Part shown: positions 15,823-25,673 of the stretch, piece after piece
Position numbering within the stretch: position 1 is the first letter of the stretch
Layout: each line of letters begins with the position of its first letter
Source: Reyranella sp.
Lineage (GTDB): Bacteria > Pseudomonadota > Alphaproteobacteria > Reyranellales > Reyranellaceae
Length of the DNA stretch: 64,000 bases
Direction: 5' to 3'
Assembly: GCA_019750135.1 (NCBI GenBank)
Contig: JAIEOV010000002.1
Location: 186,001 to 250,000 of the forward strand
Notes under the pieces: generated by a model
What the model saw: only the letters and a program-made list of their open reading frames with translations
The model's database searches: none
Told to the model about the DNA's origin: nothing
Translations under genes and position numbers: made by a program

Positions 15823-16884
15823 ATGCCGTTCAAGGAGATCGTGCGCGAACTGCAGGGCAAGGCCGCCAACCTCGCCGTGCGCATGCCGATTGCCTGGGTG
15901 AATATCCTGGCCGGCCCGTCCGTGGCGGTCGACGGCCGCACCCTCGACGGCCGCACCCAATGGCTGCTGCAGCTGCTGGCGCGCAGCGGCCAGCCGCCGG
16001 TCGAGCAGTCCACAGTCCTCGAGGCGCGCGCCGACTACGACGCCTTCATGCTCGAGATGGGCGGCCGCCCCGCGCCGATCGGCGAGATGGTCGATCGCAC
16101 CATTGCCGGGCCCGCGGGCCGGCTGCGCATCCGCATCTACCGGCCCGCCGGGACGGTGGCGCGCCTGCTGCCGGCGATCCTCTATTTCCATGGCGGCGGC
16201 TGGGTGATGGGCAGCCTCGAAGGCTACGACCTGGTGTTCCGCTATTTCTGCGCCCGCGCCGGCTGCGCGCTGGTCGCCGTCGACTACCGGCTCGCGCCCG
16301 AGCACAAGTTCCCCGCCGCCATCGACGATGGCGTCGCCGCCTACCGCTGGCTGCAGGCCCAGGCGACGGGCCTCGGCATCGATCCGGCGCGCATCGTCGT
16401 CGCGGGCGATTCGGCCGGCGGCAATGTCGCGGCCGTGGCCGCGCAGCTGCTGCGCGGCGAGGAGCGTCCGCCCTGCCTGCAATGGCTGATCTTCCCGGTC
16501 ACCGACCTCAGCTTCGACACCCCGTCCTTCACGAGCTGCGGCGACGGCTTCCTGGTGACCCGGGCGGCCATGGAATGGTTCCGCGGCCACTATCTCAACG
16601 GCCAGGCCGACATCGGCGACCCGCGCGCCTCGCCGCTCAAGGCCGACGACCTTTCAGGCCTGCCGCCGGCGCTGGTCTACACGGCGGGCTTCGACCCGGT
16701 GCGCGACGAGGGCCAAGCCTATGCCGATCGCCTGGCGGCGGCCGGCGTAAAGACCATCCACCACGAATTCGATTCGCTGGTCCATGGGTTCGTCGGCCTG
16801 CGCGGTACGGTGTCGGCGGCGGCGCGGGCGATGGATGACATGGTGGCGGGCCTGCGGCACGAACTGGCGCAACTGGGAAGATGA
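15823..16884 (+). CDS. Hormone-sensitive-lipase-family esterase (alpha/beta hydrolase)
   Basis: 353 residues, AGGAA before the ATG. The oxyanion loop YFHGGGWVMGS and the nucleophile motif VVAGDSAGGNVAA are classical for the HSL (family IV) group; the acid is in FDPVRDEG and the histidine in HEFDSLVHGFVG. A cap helix region makes up the first about 90 residues. These enzymes hydrolyse short acyl esters. It overlaps the TetR gene by four bases, so the regulator probably controls it. Confidence 0.92.
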   Translation: MPFKEIVRELQGKAANLAVRMPIAWVNILAGPSVAVDGRTLDGRTQWLLQLLARSGQPPVEQSTVLEARADYDAFMLEMGGRPAPIGEMVDRTIAGPAGRLRIRIYRPAGTVARLLPAILYFHGGGWVMGSLEGYDLVFRYFCARAGCALVAVDYRLAPEHKFPAAIDDGVAAYRWLQAQATGLGIDPARIVVAGDSAGGNVAAVAAQLLRGEERPPCLQWLIFPVTDLSFDTPSFTSCGDGFLVTRAAMEWFRGHYLNGQADIGDPRASPLKADDLSGLPPALVYTAGFDPVRDEGQAYADRLAAAGVKTIHHEFDSLVHGFVGLRGTVSAAARAMDDMVAGLRHELAQLGR

Positions 16885-17519
16885 CCATGGGCGACGACGG
16901 CCAAATCACGGCGGAACAGCGCGAGCGCTCCGGTCGGCGCGAGCAGAACAAGGCGGAGAACCGCACCGCGCTGCTCAAGGCGGCGCGCGCGGTGTTCGCC
17001 GAGATGGGCTATGGCGCGGCGAGCGTGCGCGACATCGTGCGCCGCACCGACCTCGCCTCCGGCACCTTCTACAACTACTTCAAGGACAAGGACGAGATCT
17101 TCGAGGCGGTGGTCGGCGAGCTGACCGGCGAGATCCTGAAGCGCCATCACAACGGCCGCGCCAAGGCCACCACAGCCGAGGCGTTCTTCCGCGCCCATTA
17201 CGCGGTGTATTTCGAGTTCATCGTCGAGGATGCCGAGCTGCTGGCGCTGGCGCGCAAGAACTTCACCGCCATCCGCACCCTGCTCGACAAGCCCGACGTG
17301 CGTGCCCTGGCGCTGGCGCTGAACGACGACATCCGCGCCGCCATTGCTTCCGGCGTGCTGCCGAACGTCGACGTCAGCTACCTCGCCGCCGCGATGGCGG
17401 GCATCGCCTTCGAGATCTCGATCGTCATGGTGGCGCGTGACCCGGTCGATCCCGCCGGTGCCGCCGAATTCGCCACGCGCCTGATGATGGGCGGCCTGGA
17501 CAAGGTGCCGCTGCGCTAG
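16881..17519 (+). CDS. TetR-family transcriptional regulator
   Basis: 212 residues. The N-terminal helix-turn-helix reads LLKAARAVFAEMGYGAASVR, then TDLASGTFYNYFKDKDEIF, the standard TetR recognition helix region at about residues 30-75. The remaining 130 residues form a ligand-binding domain with no recognisable ligand. ATGA overlap with the esterase places it in the same message; autoregulation and regulation of the esterase are likely. Confidence 0.9.
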   Translation: MTMGDDGQITAEQRERSGRREQNKAENRTALLKAARAVFAEMGYGAASVRDIVRRTDLASGTFYNYFKDKDEIFEAVVGELTGEILKRHHNGRAKATTAEAFFRAHYAVYFEFIVEDAELLALARKNFTAIRTLLDKPDVRALALALNDDIRAAIASGVLPNVDVSYLAAAMAGIAFEISIVMVARDPVDPAGAAEFATRLMMGGLDKVPLR

Positions 17520-17543
17520 CTTGTCCCCGCGAAGCCAACGAGA

Positions 17544-18239
17544 CTACGGCCGGCGGAAGATCGGCTTGTAGGTCGCGGCATCTTCCCAGGCGATGGCCGG
17601 CCGGTCGCCGGTGTCCCAGCGTTTCCACGCCATGTTCTCGGACATGCGGAACGGGGCGCGCATCATGTCGAGGCTGGCATCGAGCCCAGCCAGGTCAAAG
17701 GCTTCGTAGATCGTGAGATGCCGCGCCGATGCCCGCCCCTCGCTGCTGTAGCGCCGGCACGCGACCCACGACGGAACATCAGCGACATTCTTCGGCAGAT
17801 AGTCCTGCTCGTACCATTCATGGAACGGCCCGGCCTGCTCGTCGCGCAGCTCGACGCTCACCATGAAGAAGGGCCGACTTCCGAAATTGCCATCCCACGC
17901 GGCGCGCGGATGAGCCCATCTCTGGCGGTAGACGCACGGCGGATCGAGATCGTGGATCGCCGAGCCTCGCCACTTCGCCCATTCGGCATCGCCGTCCATC
18001 GCCGGCAGCAGGCCGCGCGCGCCTTCTACCGAATCGCATTCCAGCAAGGTCAGGAACTGCTTGCGGTAGTATTTGAGCGAACCCGTGACGTGATGCTCCT
18101 GGTAGCGCCGCGCCGAGCGGATCGCCGGTGCCGCGCGCATCAGGTCGGGGAGGTAGCGATGGTGATAGAATTCGCTGAACTGCGCTTCCTGCTCGACGTC
18201 GAGCCGGAACGACACCAGGATCATCGCACCGTCTTGCAT
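17544..18239 (-). CDS. Uncharacterised protein, probable dimeric alpha/beta-barrel repeat
   Basis: 231 residues from the ATG at 18239 (alternative ATG at 18224, MILVSF; the longer frame upstream reads through a palindrome and is unlikely). Two similar halves can be seen: LVSFRLDVEQEAQFSEFYHH then YLPDL, and VSVELRDEQAGPFHEWYEQ then YLPKN. Each continues to a RRYxxxxxxA segment. This is the layout of duplicated ferredoxin-like (EthD/ABM type) barrels. Same strand as the fumarylacetoacetase-family gene, 52 bases downstream of it. No function can be assigned. Confidence 0.65.
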   Translation of the reverse strand: MQDGAMILVSFRLDVEQEAQFSEFYHHRYLPDLMRAAPAIRSARRYQEHHVTGSLKYYRKQFLTLLECDSVEGARGLLPAMDGDAEWAKWRGSAIHDLDPPCVYRQRWAHPRAAWDGNFGSRPFFMVSVELRDEQAGPFHEWYEQDYLPKNVADVPSWVACRRYSSEGRASARHLTIYEAFDLAGLDASLDMMRAPFRMSENMAWKRWDTGDRPAIAWEDAATYKPIFRRP

Positions 18240-18255
18240 CGGGATGCCGCTGAAG

Positions 18256-18279
18256 CCGCTGGAGCCAAGGCTCCAGCGG
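18256..18279. repeat. Perfect 11-base-arm palindrome
   Basis: Arms CCGCTGGAGCC and GGCTCCAGCGG with an AA loop, between two minus-strand genes. A second small palindrome (GGGGGCTAGGCCCCC) follows immediately and contains the stop of the fumarylacetoacetase-family gene. It shares the hexamer CTGGAG with the dispersed palindromes listed elsewhere, but its loop geometry differs. Confidence 0.6.
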
Positions 18280-18291
18280 CCGCCAAGGGGG

Positions 18292-19161
18292 CTAGGCCCC
18301 CTGCACGATCGGATTGCGCAGCACGCCGATCTTCTCGATCTCGATTTCGCAGACATCGCCCGGCTTCAGCCAGTTCGGCGGCGTGCGTCCGGAAGCGACA
18401 CCCGAGGGCGTGCCGGTGATGATGATGTCGCCCGGATCGAGCGTCATGACCTTCGAGATTTCGTGCACCAGGGTCGGCACGTCGAAGATCAGGTCGTCGG
18501 TATTGCTGTCCTGCATGACCTCGCCGTTGACGCGGGTCATGATGCGCAGCGGCGCCCCGCCCGGCGGCAATTCGTCGGAGGTCACGATGTCGGGGCCGAA
18601 GCCGCCCGTGCCGTCGAAATTCTTGCCCAGCGTCCACTGACTGCCCTTGAACTGCCAGTCGCGCACCGAACCGTCGTTGAAGCAGGCGTAGCCCGCGATC
18701 ACGCCCAGCGCCTTCTCCTTCGCCACGTTGCGGCACTTCCTGCCGATCACGATGGTGAGCTCGGCCTCCCAGTCGAGCTGGGTGCTGTGGCTCGGCATCG
18801 GCATCTTGCCATTGTGCGGCACCAGCGTGTTGTCGAAGCGGGCGAACACGATGGGATAGGGCGGGATGGGATTTCCGGTCTCCTCGGCGTGCTTGCGGTA
18901 GTTGAGGCCGATGCACAGGATCTTGCCCGGCTTCGGAATCGGGCAGAGGTACTTGGCCGACTTCGCCGACACCGTGGCACCCGCCTTGGGCTTGGCGCAG
19001 GCCTTGGCGACCTCGGCCTGGACCTTCTTGCCGCCGGCAAGGATCTCGACGACCGACTTCGGGCCGCGCGGCATCTGCTTGCTGAGGTCGATGATCTTGC
19101 CATCGTCCGTCTTGACGCCGACCACGGCCTTGCCGCCGTTCATGATGGTGCAAAGTCGCAT
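18292..19161 (-). CDS. Fumarylacetoacetate hydrolase (FAH)-family protein
   Basis: 289 residues, ATG after a GGGGGG ribosome site. The catalytic domain shows ILCIGLNYRKHAEETG, the metal site in LDWEAELTIVIGRK with the family's E-x-E, and GDIIITGTPSGVASGR. These enzymes split C-C bonds of acylpyruvates or hydrate oxopentenoates in aromatic and sugar acid breakdown. With a flavin hydroxylase and a DODA-type dioxygenase elsewhere in the window a ring-cleavage role is possible, but they are not in one operon. Its neighbour is the uncharacterised duplicated-barrel protein. Confidence 0.9.
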   Translation of the reverse strand: MRLCTIMNGGKAVVGVKTDDGKIIDLSKQMPRGPKSVVEILAGGKKVQAEVAKACAKPKAGATVSAKSAKYLCPIPKPGKILCIGLNYRKHAEETGNPIPPYPIVFARFDNTLVPHNGKMPMPSHSTQLDWEAELTIVIGRKCRNVAKEKALGVIAGYACFNDGSVRDWQFKGSQWTLGKNFDGTGGFGPDIVTSDELPPGGAPLRIMTRVNGEVMQDSNTDDLIFDVPTLVHEISKVMTLDPGDIIITGTPSGVASGRTPPNWLKPGDVCEIEIEKIGVLRNPIVQGA

Positions 19162-19259
19162 TGATTCCCCCCTGAAAATTCCGCGTACTCGGTCGCGGCG
19201 TAAACTCCTCCGTCCCGCATCTACGGTCAAGCGCGGCGCGTTTTATCCAGGTTCACACC

Positions 19260-19883
19260 ATGCGATTTCTGCTCACCCTGGCGGCACTCCTGCTCTCCTT
19301 CCCCGCCTCCGCCCAACTCGTCGTCCCTCTCACCACACCCGACGGCCGCGTTGCCTGCGCCCAGGGCATGACCGGTGTCGGCCGCCCGCCGGACTGGCAG
19401 CCGGTCCCCGACCCCGACGCGCCCGACGGCTGGGCGCTGACGGAAACCGCGAAGGATCCTGCCGACCTCCGCTTCCCGCTCTGCATTGCCCAGCAGGCGG
19501 TGACCCGGGACTTCGACGCCACCCTGCGCTTCAAGCCGATCAGCGGCACCCGCGCCCAGGTCGGCGGGTTCATGTTCCGCGCCCAGAGCGCCAACGACTA
19601 CTATGTCGTGCGGGCCAACTCCCTGGACAATTCGGTGCGCCTCTATCGCGTCGAGAAGGGCAAGCGCAGCCAGCTCGCCTCCAAGGAGACCCCGCTCGAG
19701 GCCGGGAAATGGCATTCGCTGCGAGTGATTTCCGCAAACGAGCGCTTTGAGGTGGCGCTCGACGGCAAGCCCCTGTTCGACGTCACCGACCGCAGCCTGC
19801 CACAGCCCGGCGCCATGGGCGTCTGGAGCCAGGCCGACAGCGTGACCCGATACGGTTCGCTGCTGGTCTCGCCGGTTCGCTGA
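19260..19883 (+). CDS. Exported concanavalin-like fold protein (DUF1080-like)
   Basis: 207 residues. A clear signal peptide (RFLLTLAALLLSFPASAQ) is followed by a single jelly-roll-like domain: LRFKPISGTRAQVGGFMFRA, DYYVVRANSLDNSVRLYRVE, WHSLRVISANERFEVALDGK and a closing GMGVWSQADS-type strand. This is the pattern of LamG/DUF1080-like periplasmic domains that bind or cut carbohydrate. No catalytic residues can be singled out. Divergent from the FAH-family gene and convergent with the HAD operon, two bases from its end. Confidence 0.75.
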   Translation: MRFLLTLAALLLSFPASAQLVVPLTTPDGRVACAQGMTGVGRPPDWQPVPDPDAPDGWALTETAKDPADLRFPLCIAQQAVTRDFDATLRFKPISGTRAQVGGFMFRAQSANDYYVVRANSLDNSVRLYRVEKGKRSQLASKETPLEAGKWHSLRVISANERFEVALDGKPLFDVTDRSLPQPGAMGVWSQADSVTRYGSLLVSPVR

Positions 19884-19884
19884 T

Positions 19885-20556
19885 CTAGCGGCTGACTTCC
19901 GGCCTGAACAGGCGACGGACATCGTGCAGGTCTCCCACGATGTGCAGGCAGAGCGTCTGCATCTCCTGTGTCACCGGCAGGAGATCGGGCACCATCACCG
20001 TCATCATGCCCGCCGCCGAAGCCGCGCGGACGCCGTTGTGCGAATCCTCGAGAGCCAGGCAATGCTGGGGCTGCACCCCCAACAGGCGGGCAGCCCTCAG
20101 GAAGGGATCGGGGTCCGGCTTGTGACGCTCGCAGTCGTCATGGGCGACGATGTGGTGGAACCGGTCGGCGAGGCCGTGTGCCCCGAGATGATGCTCGACG
20201 GTCGCGCGCGCTGACGTCGTGGCGATGGCCCTCGGCAGACCGAGCTCGTCGAGCAGGCCGAGCAGTTCGGCAACGCCGGGCTTCAGCGGCAGGTCCCTGT
20301 CGACCATTTCCTGGAAGATCCGCCGCGCGACGCTGCGCAGCTCGTCGACCGCGAAGGTCGGGCCGTAGAGCTCGATCAACCGGGCGCGTGTCACCAGCCA
20401 GGGAAAGCCGACGGTGCTGCGAAAGAACGAGGAGTCCATCTCATGGCCGAGCTCGGCCGCTGCCGCCAGGGCGGCCTCCTCGTAGAGCCGTTCGGTGTCG
20501 AACAGCAGGCCGTCCATGTCGAACACGACGGCAACCGGTGGCCGTGGAAGCCTCAT
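19885..20556 (-). CDS. HAD-superfamily phosphatase (beta-PGM/GPP-like), copy 2
   Basis: 223 residues. VVFDMDGLLFDTERLY contains the DxD nucleophile pair, IATTSARA the motif II Ser/Thr, CERHKPDPDPFLRAARLL the motif III Lys, and CLALEDSHNGVRAASAAGM the acidic motif IV. The cap is the alpha-helical C1 type of beta-phosphoglucomutase-like HADs, which dephosphorylate small sugar phosphates. Closely similar along its length to the next gene upstream in the operon, showing tandem duplication. Its ATG overlaps the stop of that gene (ATGA). Confidence 0.9.
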   Translation of the reverse strand: MRLPRPPVAVVFDMDGLLFDTERLYEEAALAAAAELGHEMDSSFFRSTVGFPWLVTRARLIELYGPTFAVDELRSVARRIFQEMVDRDLPLKPGVAELLGLLDELGLPRAIATTSARATVEHHLGAHGLADRFHHIVAHDDCERHKPDPDPFLRAARLLGVQPQHCLALEDSHNGVRAASAAGMMTVMVPDLLPVTQEMQTLCLHIVGDLHDVRRLFRPEVSR

Positions 20557-21218
20557 CGCCGCTGCTCCACCAGGCGGCAGACGGCGTGCAGGTCGTCCAC
20601 CACGAGGGTGCACAGGCCGTGGATTTCCTCGGTCGGCGCGATCAGGTCGGGAACCATGATCGTCATCATGCCCGCCGACGAGGCCGATCGCACGCCGTTG
20701 TGCGAATCCTCCAGCGCCAGGCAGAGTGCCGGTGCGACGCGCAGCCGCTCGGCCGCCTTCAGGAAGGGATCGGGCGCCGGCTTACCGCTGGCGTAGTCAC
20801 CGCGCGCGACCACATCGTGGAAGCGATCGGCGAGGCCAAGCGCGGCAAGGTTTTGCTGCACGTTGGCATGCGTCGATGACGTCGCGATCGCCCGCGGCAA
20901 GCCAAGCTCATCCAGCAGATCCAACAGCTCAGCCGCACCGGGCTTCAGCGGCAGGCCGGCCCCGGCCAGCGTGCGGAAGTGCCGGCCCCAGGTGGCGATC
21001 AGCGCCTGCAGCGGATAGTCGGTGCCATAGTGGTCCAGGAGGAAACGATGGTTCACCTCATGCGACCTGCCGACCAGCTGCAGGAAGACGTCGTGACTCA
21101 TCGCGCATCCGACCTCGCGCGCGGCTGTCTGGATCGACTCGGCGTAGAGCCGCTCGCTGTCGAACAGCAGGCCGTCCATGTCGAAGATGACGGCAGCAGG
21201 CTGTCTGGGAAGCGTCAT
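20553..21218 (-). CDS. HAD-superfamily phosphatase (beta-PGM/GPP-like), copy 1
   Basis: 221 residues with the same motifs as its downstream twin: VIFDMDGLLFDSERLY, IATSSTHA, SGKPAPDPFLKAAERL, CLALEDSHNGVRSASSAGM. The caps differ more than the cores, so the two copies may act on different phosphates. Overlaps the upstream HAD-IIB gene by four bases. Cytoplasmic. Confidence 0.9.
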   Translation of the reverse strand: MTLPRQPAAVIFDMDGLLFDSERLYAESIQTAAREVGCAMSHDVFLQLVGRSHEVNHRFLLDHYGTDYPLQALIATWGRHFRTLAGAGLPLKPGAAELLDLLDELGLPRAIATSSTHANVQQNLAALGLADRFHDVVARGDYASGKPAPDPFLKAAERLRVAPALCLALEDSHNGVRSASSAGMMTIMVPDLIAPTEEIHGLCTLVVDDLHAVCRLVEQRR

Positions 21219-22036
21219 CGGCGGGCCGCCAGCAGCGCTTGCGCCAGCTCGACGAAGCCCGCTCCCGAGCGGCCCGTGGTGATCCAGCGCGGCAGGTGGT
21301 CCATGTCGGCAGCGACGTCGCGCACGTTGGCCACGCCCACGGCATTGGGGAAGAAGCCGAACATCGGCGCATCGTTGGGCGAATCGCCGGAGAAGACGTA
21401 GCGGTCGCGCTGGCTGTCGACATCGACGCCGAACAGCTCGGCCATCATCTGCCGGCTGGTGGTGAGCTTGTCGTAGTCGCCGAACCAGCCGTTGACGTGG
21501 ATCGAGCTCACCTTGGCATGCGCGCCGTGCTTCTCGAAGATCCGCACGATACGCAGGATGTCGTCGTGCGGCAGCGGCGGCACGTCCTCGCAGAAGTCGA
21601 TGGCGAGATCGGCGGCACGATAGGGCTGGTCCGACGCGATACCCGCTCCCGGCACCTCGCGCAGCACCTCGGCACGCACCTTCTCCAGCCGATGACGGCC
21701 ATCGGCGCGCTCGGCCTCGCTCTGCACGAAGCGTGTCCGGAGCTTGCGGGCCTTGTCGTCGTGCCACATCCAGAAAGCGCCATTCTCGCCCACCACGGCA
21801 TCGACCGGCCAGAAACGGGCAATGAGATCGCACCAGCCGGCCGGCCGGCCGGTCACCGGGATCACGCGGAATCCGGCCTTTTTCAGCGCCTCCATGGCGC
21901 CATAGGCCTCGGCGGTGAGCTGGGAGTGGGTCGAGACAGTCTCGTCGATGTCGGTCAGCACGCCCTCGATGGCGGCCAGGGTTTCACGCGGGCACGCCGC
22001 CAGAGGGGTCATTGTCCTATCGGTATTTCTGGTCAT
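21215..22036 (-). CDS. HAD-IIB (Cof/SPP-like) phosphatase
   Basis: 273 residues from an ATG at 22036; other candidate starts at 22045 (GTG) and 22012. GVLTDIDETVSTHSQLTAE carries the nucleophile, FRVIPVTGRPAGWCDLI motif II, and YVFSGDSPNDAPMFGFF motif IV. The middle about 100 residues are the C2 cap typical of sucrose-phosphate and mannosyl-3-phosphoglycerate phosphatases. It is the first gene of a three-HAD operon. The substrate, probably a sugar phosphate, is unknown. Diverges from purB across about 54 bases. Confidence 0.88.
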   Translation of the reverse strand: MTRNTDRTMTPLAACPRETLAAIEGVLTDIDETVSTHSQLTAEAYGAMEALKKAGFRVIPVTGRPAGWCDLIARFWPVDAVVGENGAFWMWHDDKARKLRTRFVQSEAERADGRHRLEKVRAEVLREVPGAGIASDQPYRAADLAIDFCEDVPPLPHDDILRIVRIFEKHGAHAKVSSIHVNGWFGDYDKLTTSRQMMAELFGVDVDSQRDRYVFSGDSPNDAPMFGFFPNAVGVANVRDVAADMDHLPRWITTGRSGAGFVELAQALLAARR

Positions 22037-22090
22037 GGGCGACACTTCTTAACATGGCGCCACTCGCCCTACGGGGCTAAAAGCCCGGCC

Positions 22091-23416
<1,326 letters not shown>

Positions 23417-23417
23417 C

Positions 23418-23562
23418 CGGAGCGCGGACCCTCCAGGTCCGCTCATGCTTCTTTGCTGGGGGGGCGCCACTCCAGTGGCGCGATCATATTCTGCCTCGAC
23501 GAAGACGCGCGACTGGAGTCGCGCGCCCCCAGCTACGAGCGGACCTGGAGGTCCGCGCTCCG
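23418..23562. repeat. Composite palindromic element (two nested pairs of short palindromes)
   Basis: Outer arms at 23418-23445 and 23537-23562 are inverted copies, the left one with an extra C. Inside lie GCGCCACT-CC-AGTGGCGC (23464-23481) and GCGCGACT-GG-AGTCGCGC (23507-23524). The right outer unit is GCGGACCT-GG-AGGTCCGC (23539-23556). Each unit is an 8-base stem ending in CT, a GG or CC centre, then AG. It occupies the whole gap between the convergent purB and LLM genes, so it may end or protect both messages. Confidence 0.8.
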
Positions 23563-23566
23563 AACA

Positions 23567-24751
23567 TCACCAGGACTTGGCCCCGCCGGTCGCCTGGCCC
23601 TTTGCCTGGTTGTACTTGTCGATCTCGGTCATCACGGCCTGCGCGGACTCCGCGCCGGCCGTCTCGTGCTTGGCCTTGGCGTCGTCGTAGCTCGCGACCC
23701 TGAGCGCATTCGACTGGCGCTGGAAGTGCGGATGGACGTAGCGCGCCATCAGCTCGTAGCTGCGCTTGGTCGCTTCCCAGTCGGCCCAGTTGTGGGCAAG
23801 CATCAGGACCGCGCCAAAGCCGCCGTTCGAGCCCTGCCACAGCCGTTCGAAATGCCGGATGCAGTCGTCGGGCGTGCCGATGCAGGCAAGCCCGCTGCTT
23901 GTCAGGAACTCGACAGGATCGCCGACGTCGGGCGGAATGATCGGGAAGGTCGCAACATCGGTGAAGTAGCGGGCGAAGTCCTTCAGGCCGTAGGCCATGT
24001 CGGCCCGCGCCTTCTCGCGCGTCTCGGCGACATGGGCGAAGGTGACGATGCGCCACTTCGAGCGGTCGGACTTTTTGCCGGCCTTGGCCGCCGATTCCTC
24101 GTGGATCGCCCAGTTGTTGGCGTGCGCCTTCAGCGCATCGTCGGACGTGCCGCCGATCGACAGCATGCCGATACCGTGCTTGCCCGACGCCACGGCGCCG
24201 ACCGGCGAACGCGAGCAGGCGACCGCCATCTCCATGCCGGGCTGCGAGAACGGCATCAACTGCAGGCGGGCTTTGTTGAGGGTGAACCAGTCGGTCTGGC
24301 GGGTGATGGTGCCGCCCTGCATCAGCTCCATGATGCAATCGAGCGATTCGTTCATGCGCCGGCGCTGGTCCGCCGCCTTCAGGCCGATCTTGTCGGCATC
24401 GTAGATCAGCGCGCCCGGGCCAACGCCGAACATGGCGCGGCCGCGCGCCATGTGGTCGAGCTGCATCATCCGCGACGCCAGGGTGAAGGGATGATGGTAG
24501 GGCAGCGACACCACGCCGGTGCCCAGCCGGATGTTGCGCGTGCGCTGGGCGGCGGCGGCCAAGAACATCTCCGGGCAGGCGATGATCTCGAAGCCGCCCG
24601 AGTGATGCTCGCCGATCCAGGCCTCGTGGTAGTTCAGGCGGTCGAGATGCTCGACCAGCTCCATGTCGCGCTCGATGGCAAGCGTCGGGTTCTCGCCGAG
24701 CGCATGGAACGGCGCGAGGAAGATGCCGGTTCGGAGATAGCGGTCCTGCAT
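23567..24751 (-). CDS. LLM-class (bacterial luciferase-like) flavin-dependent monooxygenase
   Basis: 394 residues. LVEHLDRLNYHEAWIGEHH, RNIRLGTGVVSLPYHHPFT and ARGRAMFGVGPGALIYDADK are standard LLM features for F420 or FMN binding in a TIM barrel. The length and the N-terminal MQDRYLRTGIFLAPFHALGEN resemble limonene 1,2-monooxygenase-type members, which use FMNH2 from a partner reductase. The last 60 residues are specific to this group. The SDR gene lies 30 bases upstream on the same strand, so the pair probably oxidises and then dehydrogenates one substrate. Ligand unknown. Confidence 0.88.
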   Translation of the reverse strand: MQDRYLRTGIFLAPFHALGENPTLAIERDMELVEHLDRLNYHEAWIGEHHSGGFEIIACPEMFLAAAAQRTRNIRLGTGVVSLPYHHPFTLASRMMQLDHMARGRAMFGVGPGALIYDADKIGLKAADQRRRMNESLDCIMELMQGGTITRQTDWFTLNKARLQLMPFSQPGMEMAVACSRSPVGAVASGKHGIGMLSIGGTSDDALKAHANNWAIHEESAAKAGKKSDRSKWRIVTFAHVAETREKARADMAYGLKDFARYFTDVATFPIIPPDVGDPVEFLTSSGLACIGTPDDCIRHFERLWQGSNGGFGAVLMLAHNWADWEATKRSYELMARYVHPHFQRQSNALRVASYDDAKAKHETAGAESAQAVMTEIDKYNQAKGQATGGAKSW

Positions 24752-24781
24752 GTGCGTTGCCCCGGAGTTAAGGAGAGGAGT

Positions 24782-25549
24782 TTAGACCGTCCGGAAGCCG
24801 CCGTCGGCCATGATGATGCTGCCGGTCACGTAGGCCGACATGTCCGACGCCAGGAAGACCGCGGGTCCCGCGATATCCTCAGGCTTGCCGGCGCGGTTCA
24901 GCGGCGTGTGCTGCATGACCATGGCGACCATGTCCGGGTTCTTGGCGCGCGCCTCGGCGTTGATCCTGGTCTCGATCAGGCCGGGTCCGATGGCATTGAC
25001 GCGCACGCCGTCCTTGCCGAGCTCGGCGGCCAGCGCCCGCGTGAAGCCCAGCACGCCGTGCTTGGAGGTGGTGTAGGCGGCCGAGTTCGGCCAGCTCACA
25101 TGCACGAACGACTGGATCGAGCCGATATTGACGATCCGGCCCTTGGTCGCCCGCAACTGGTCGAGGAAGGCGTGCGTGACGTTGAACACGCCGTCGAGAT
25201 TGATCGACAGGATGTCGTCCCAGTCCTTGGTCACGGCGGCGGCGTCGCCGGTGATCGGGTTGCGCCGGTTGATGCCGGCGTTGTTGACCAGGATCGAGAC
25301 GTTGCCGCTCTTGGCAATCTCCGCGGCGGCCGCCTTGCAGGCCTGCCGGTCGGTCACGTCGAGCTTCACCGCCGACGCCTTGCCGCCTGCGCTCGTGACC
25401 AGGCCGACGGTCTCGTTGGCGCCGTCGAGATTGGCATCGAGCACGATCACGCGCGCGCCTTCACGGCCATAGGCCTGGCAGATGCCCTGCCCGATGCCGG
25501 ATCCGCCGCCCGTGACGGCAGCGATGTGTCCTTGAAGAAGGCCGGCCAT
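24782..25549 (-). CDS. Short-chain dehydrogenase/reductase (SDR)
   Basis: 255 residues with GGGAGGAA before the ATG. AAVTGGGSGIGQGICQAYG is the NAD(P) loop, VLDANLD suggests preference for NAD (Asp after the second strand), LVNNAGINRRNPI is the NNAG motif, and IVNIGSIQSF plus AAYTTSKHGVLGF give the Ser-Tyr-Lys catalytic set. Classical FabG-like SDR acting on an alcohol or ketone. First gene of a likely two-gene unit with the LLM oxygenase. Confidence 0.92.
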   Translation of the reverse strand: MAGLLQGHIAAVTGGGSGIGQGICQAYGREGARVIVLDANLDGANETVGLVTSAGGKASAVKLDVTDRQACKAAAAEIAKSGNVSILVNNAGINRRNPITGDAAAVTKDWDDILSINLDGVFNVTHAFLDQLRATKGRIVNIGSIQSFVHVSWPNSAAYTTSKHGVLGFTRALAAELGKDGVRVNAIGPGLIETRINAEARAKNPDMVAMVMQHTPLNRAGKPEDIAGPAVFLASDMSAYVTGSIIMADGGFRTV

Positions 25550-25629
25550 TCATTTCCTCCCGATCTTTTACGGAAGAAGAATGGCCTCTTGGCCCCAGGA
25601 AGCGAAAGCCCGCCCGCTCGCCAAGCGAT

Positions 25630-25650
25630 CTTGCCGGACCGCGGACCTCC
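25630..25650. repeat. Partial copy of the dispersed palindromic element
   Basis: CTTGCCGGACCGCGGACCTCC here matches the left arm of the element at 55958, differing at one base within the stem, but the returning arm is missing. It lies between DUF1476 and the SDR gene on the minus strand. This suggests a decayed or half element. Confidence 0.55.
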
Positions 25651-25673
25651 TTGGCCGCGCGCCGGCACTGACG

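Noticed and set aside
14559..16838. A 759-residue plus-strand open frame across the cyclase and esterase genes
   Set aside because: It crosses two well-supported genes in other frames and has the low-complexity composition of a high-GC shadow.
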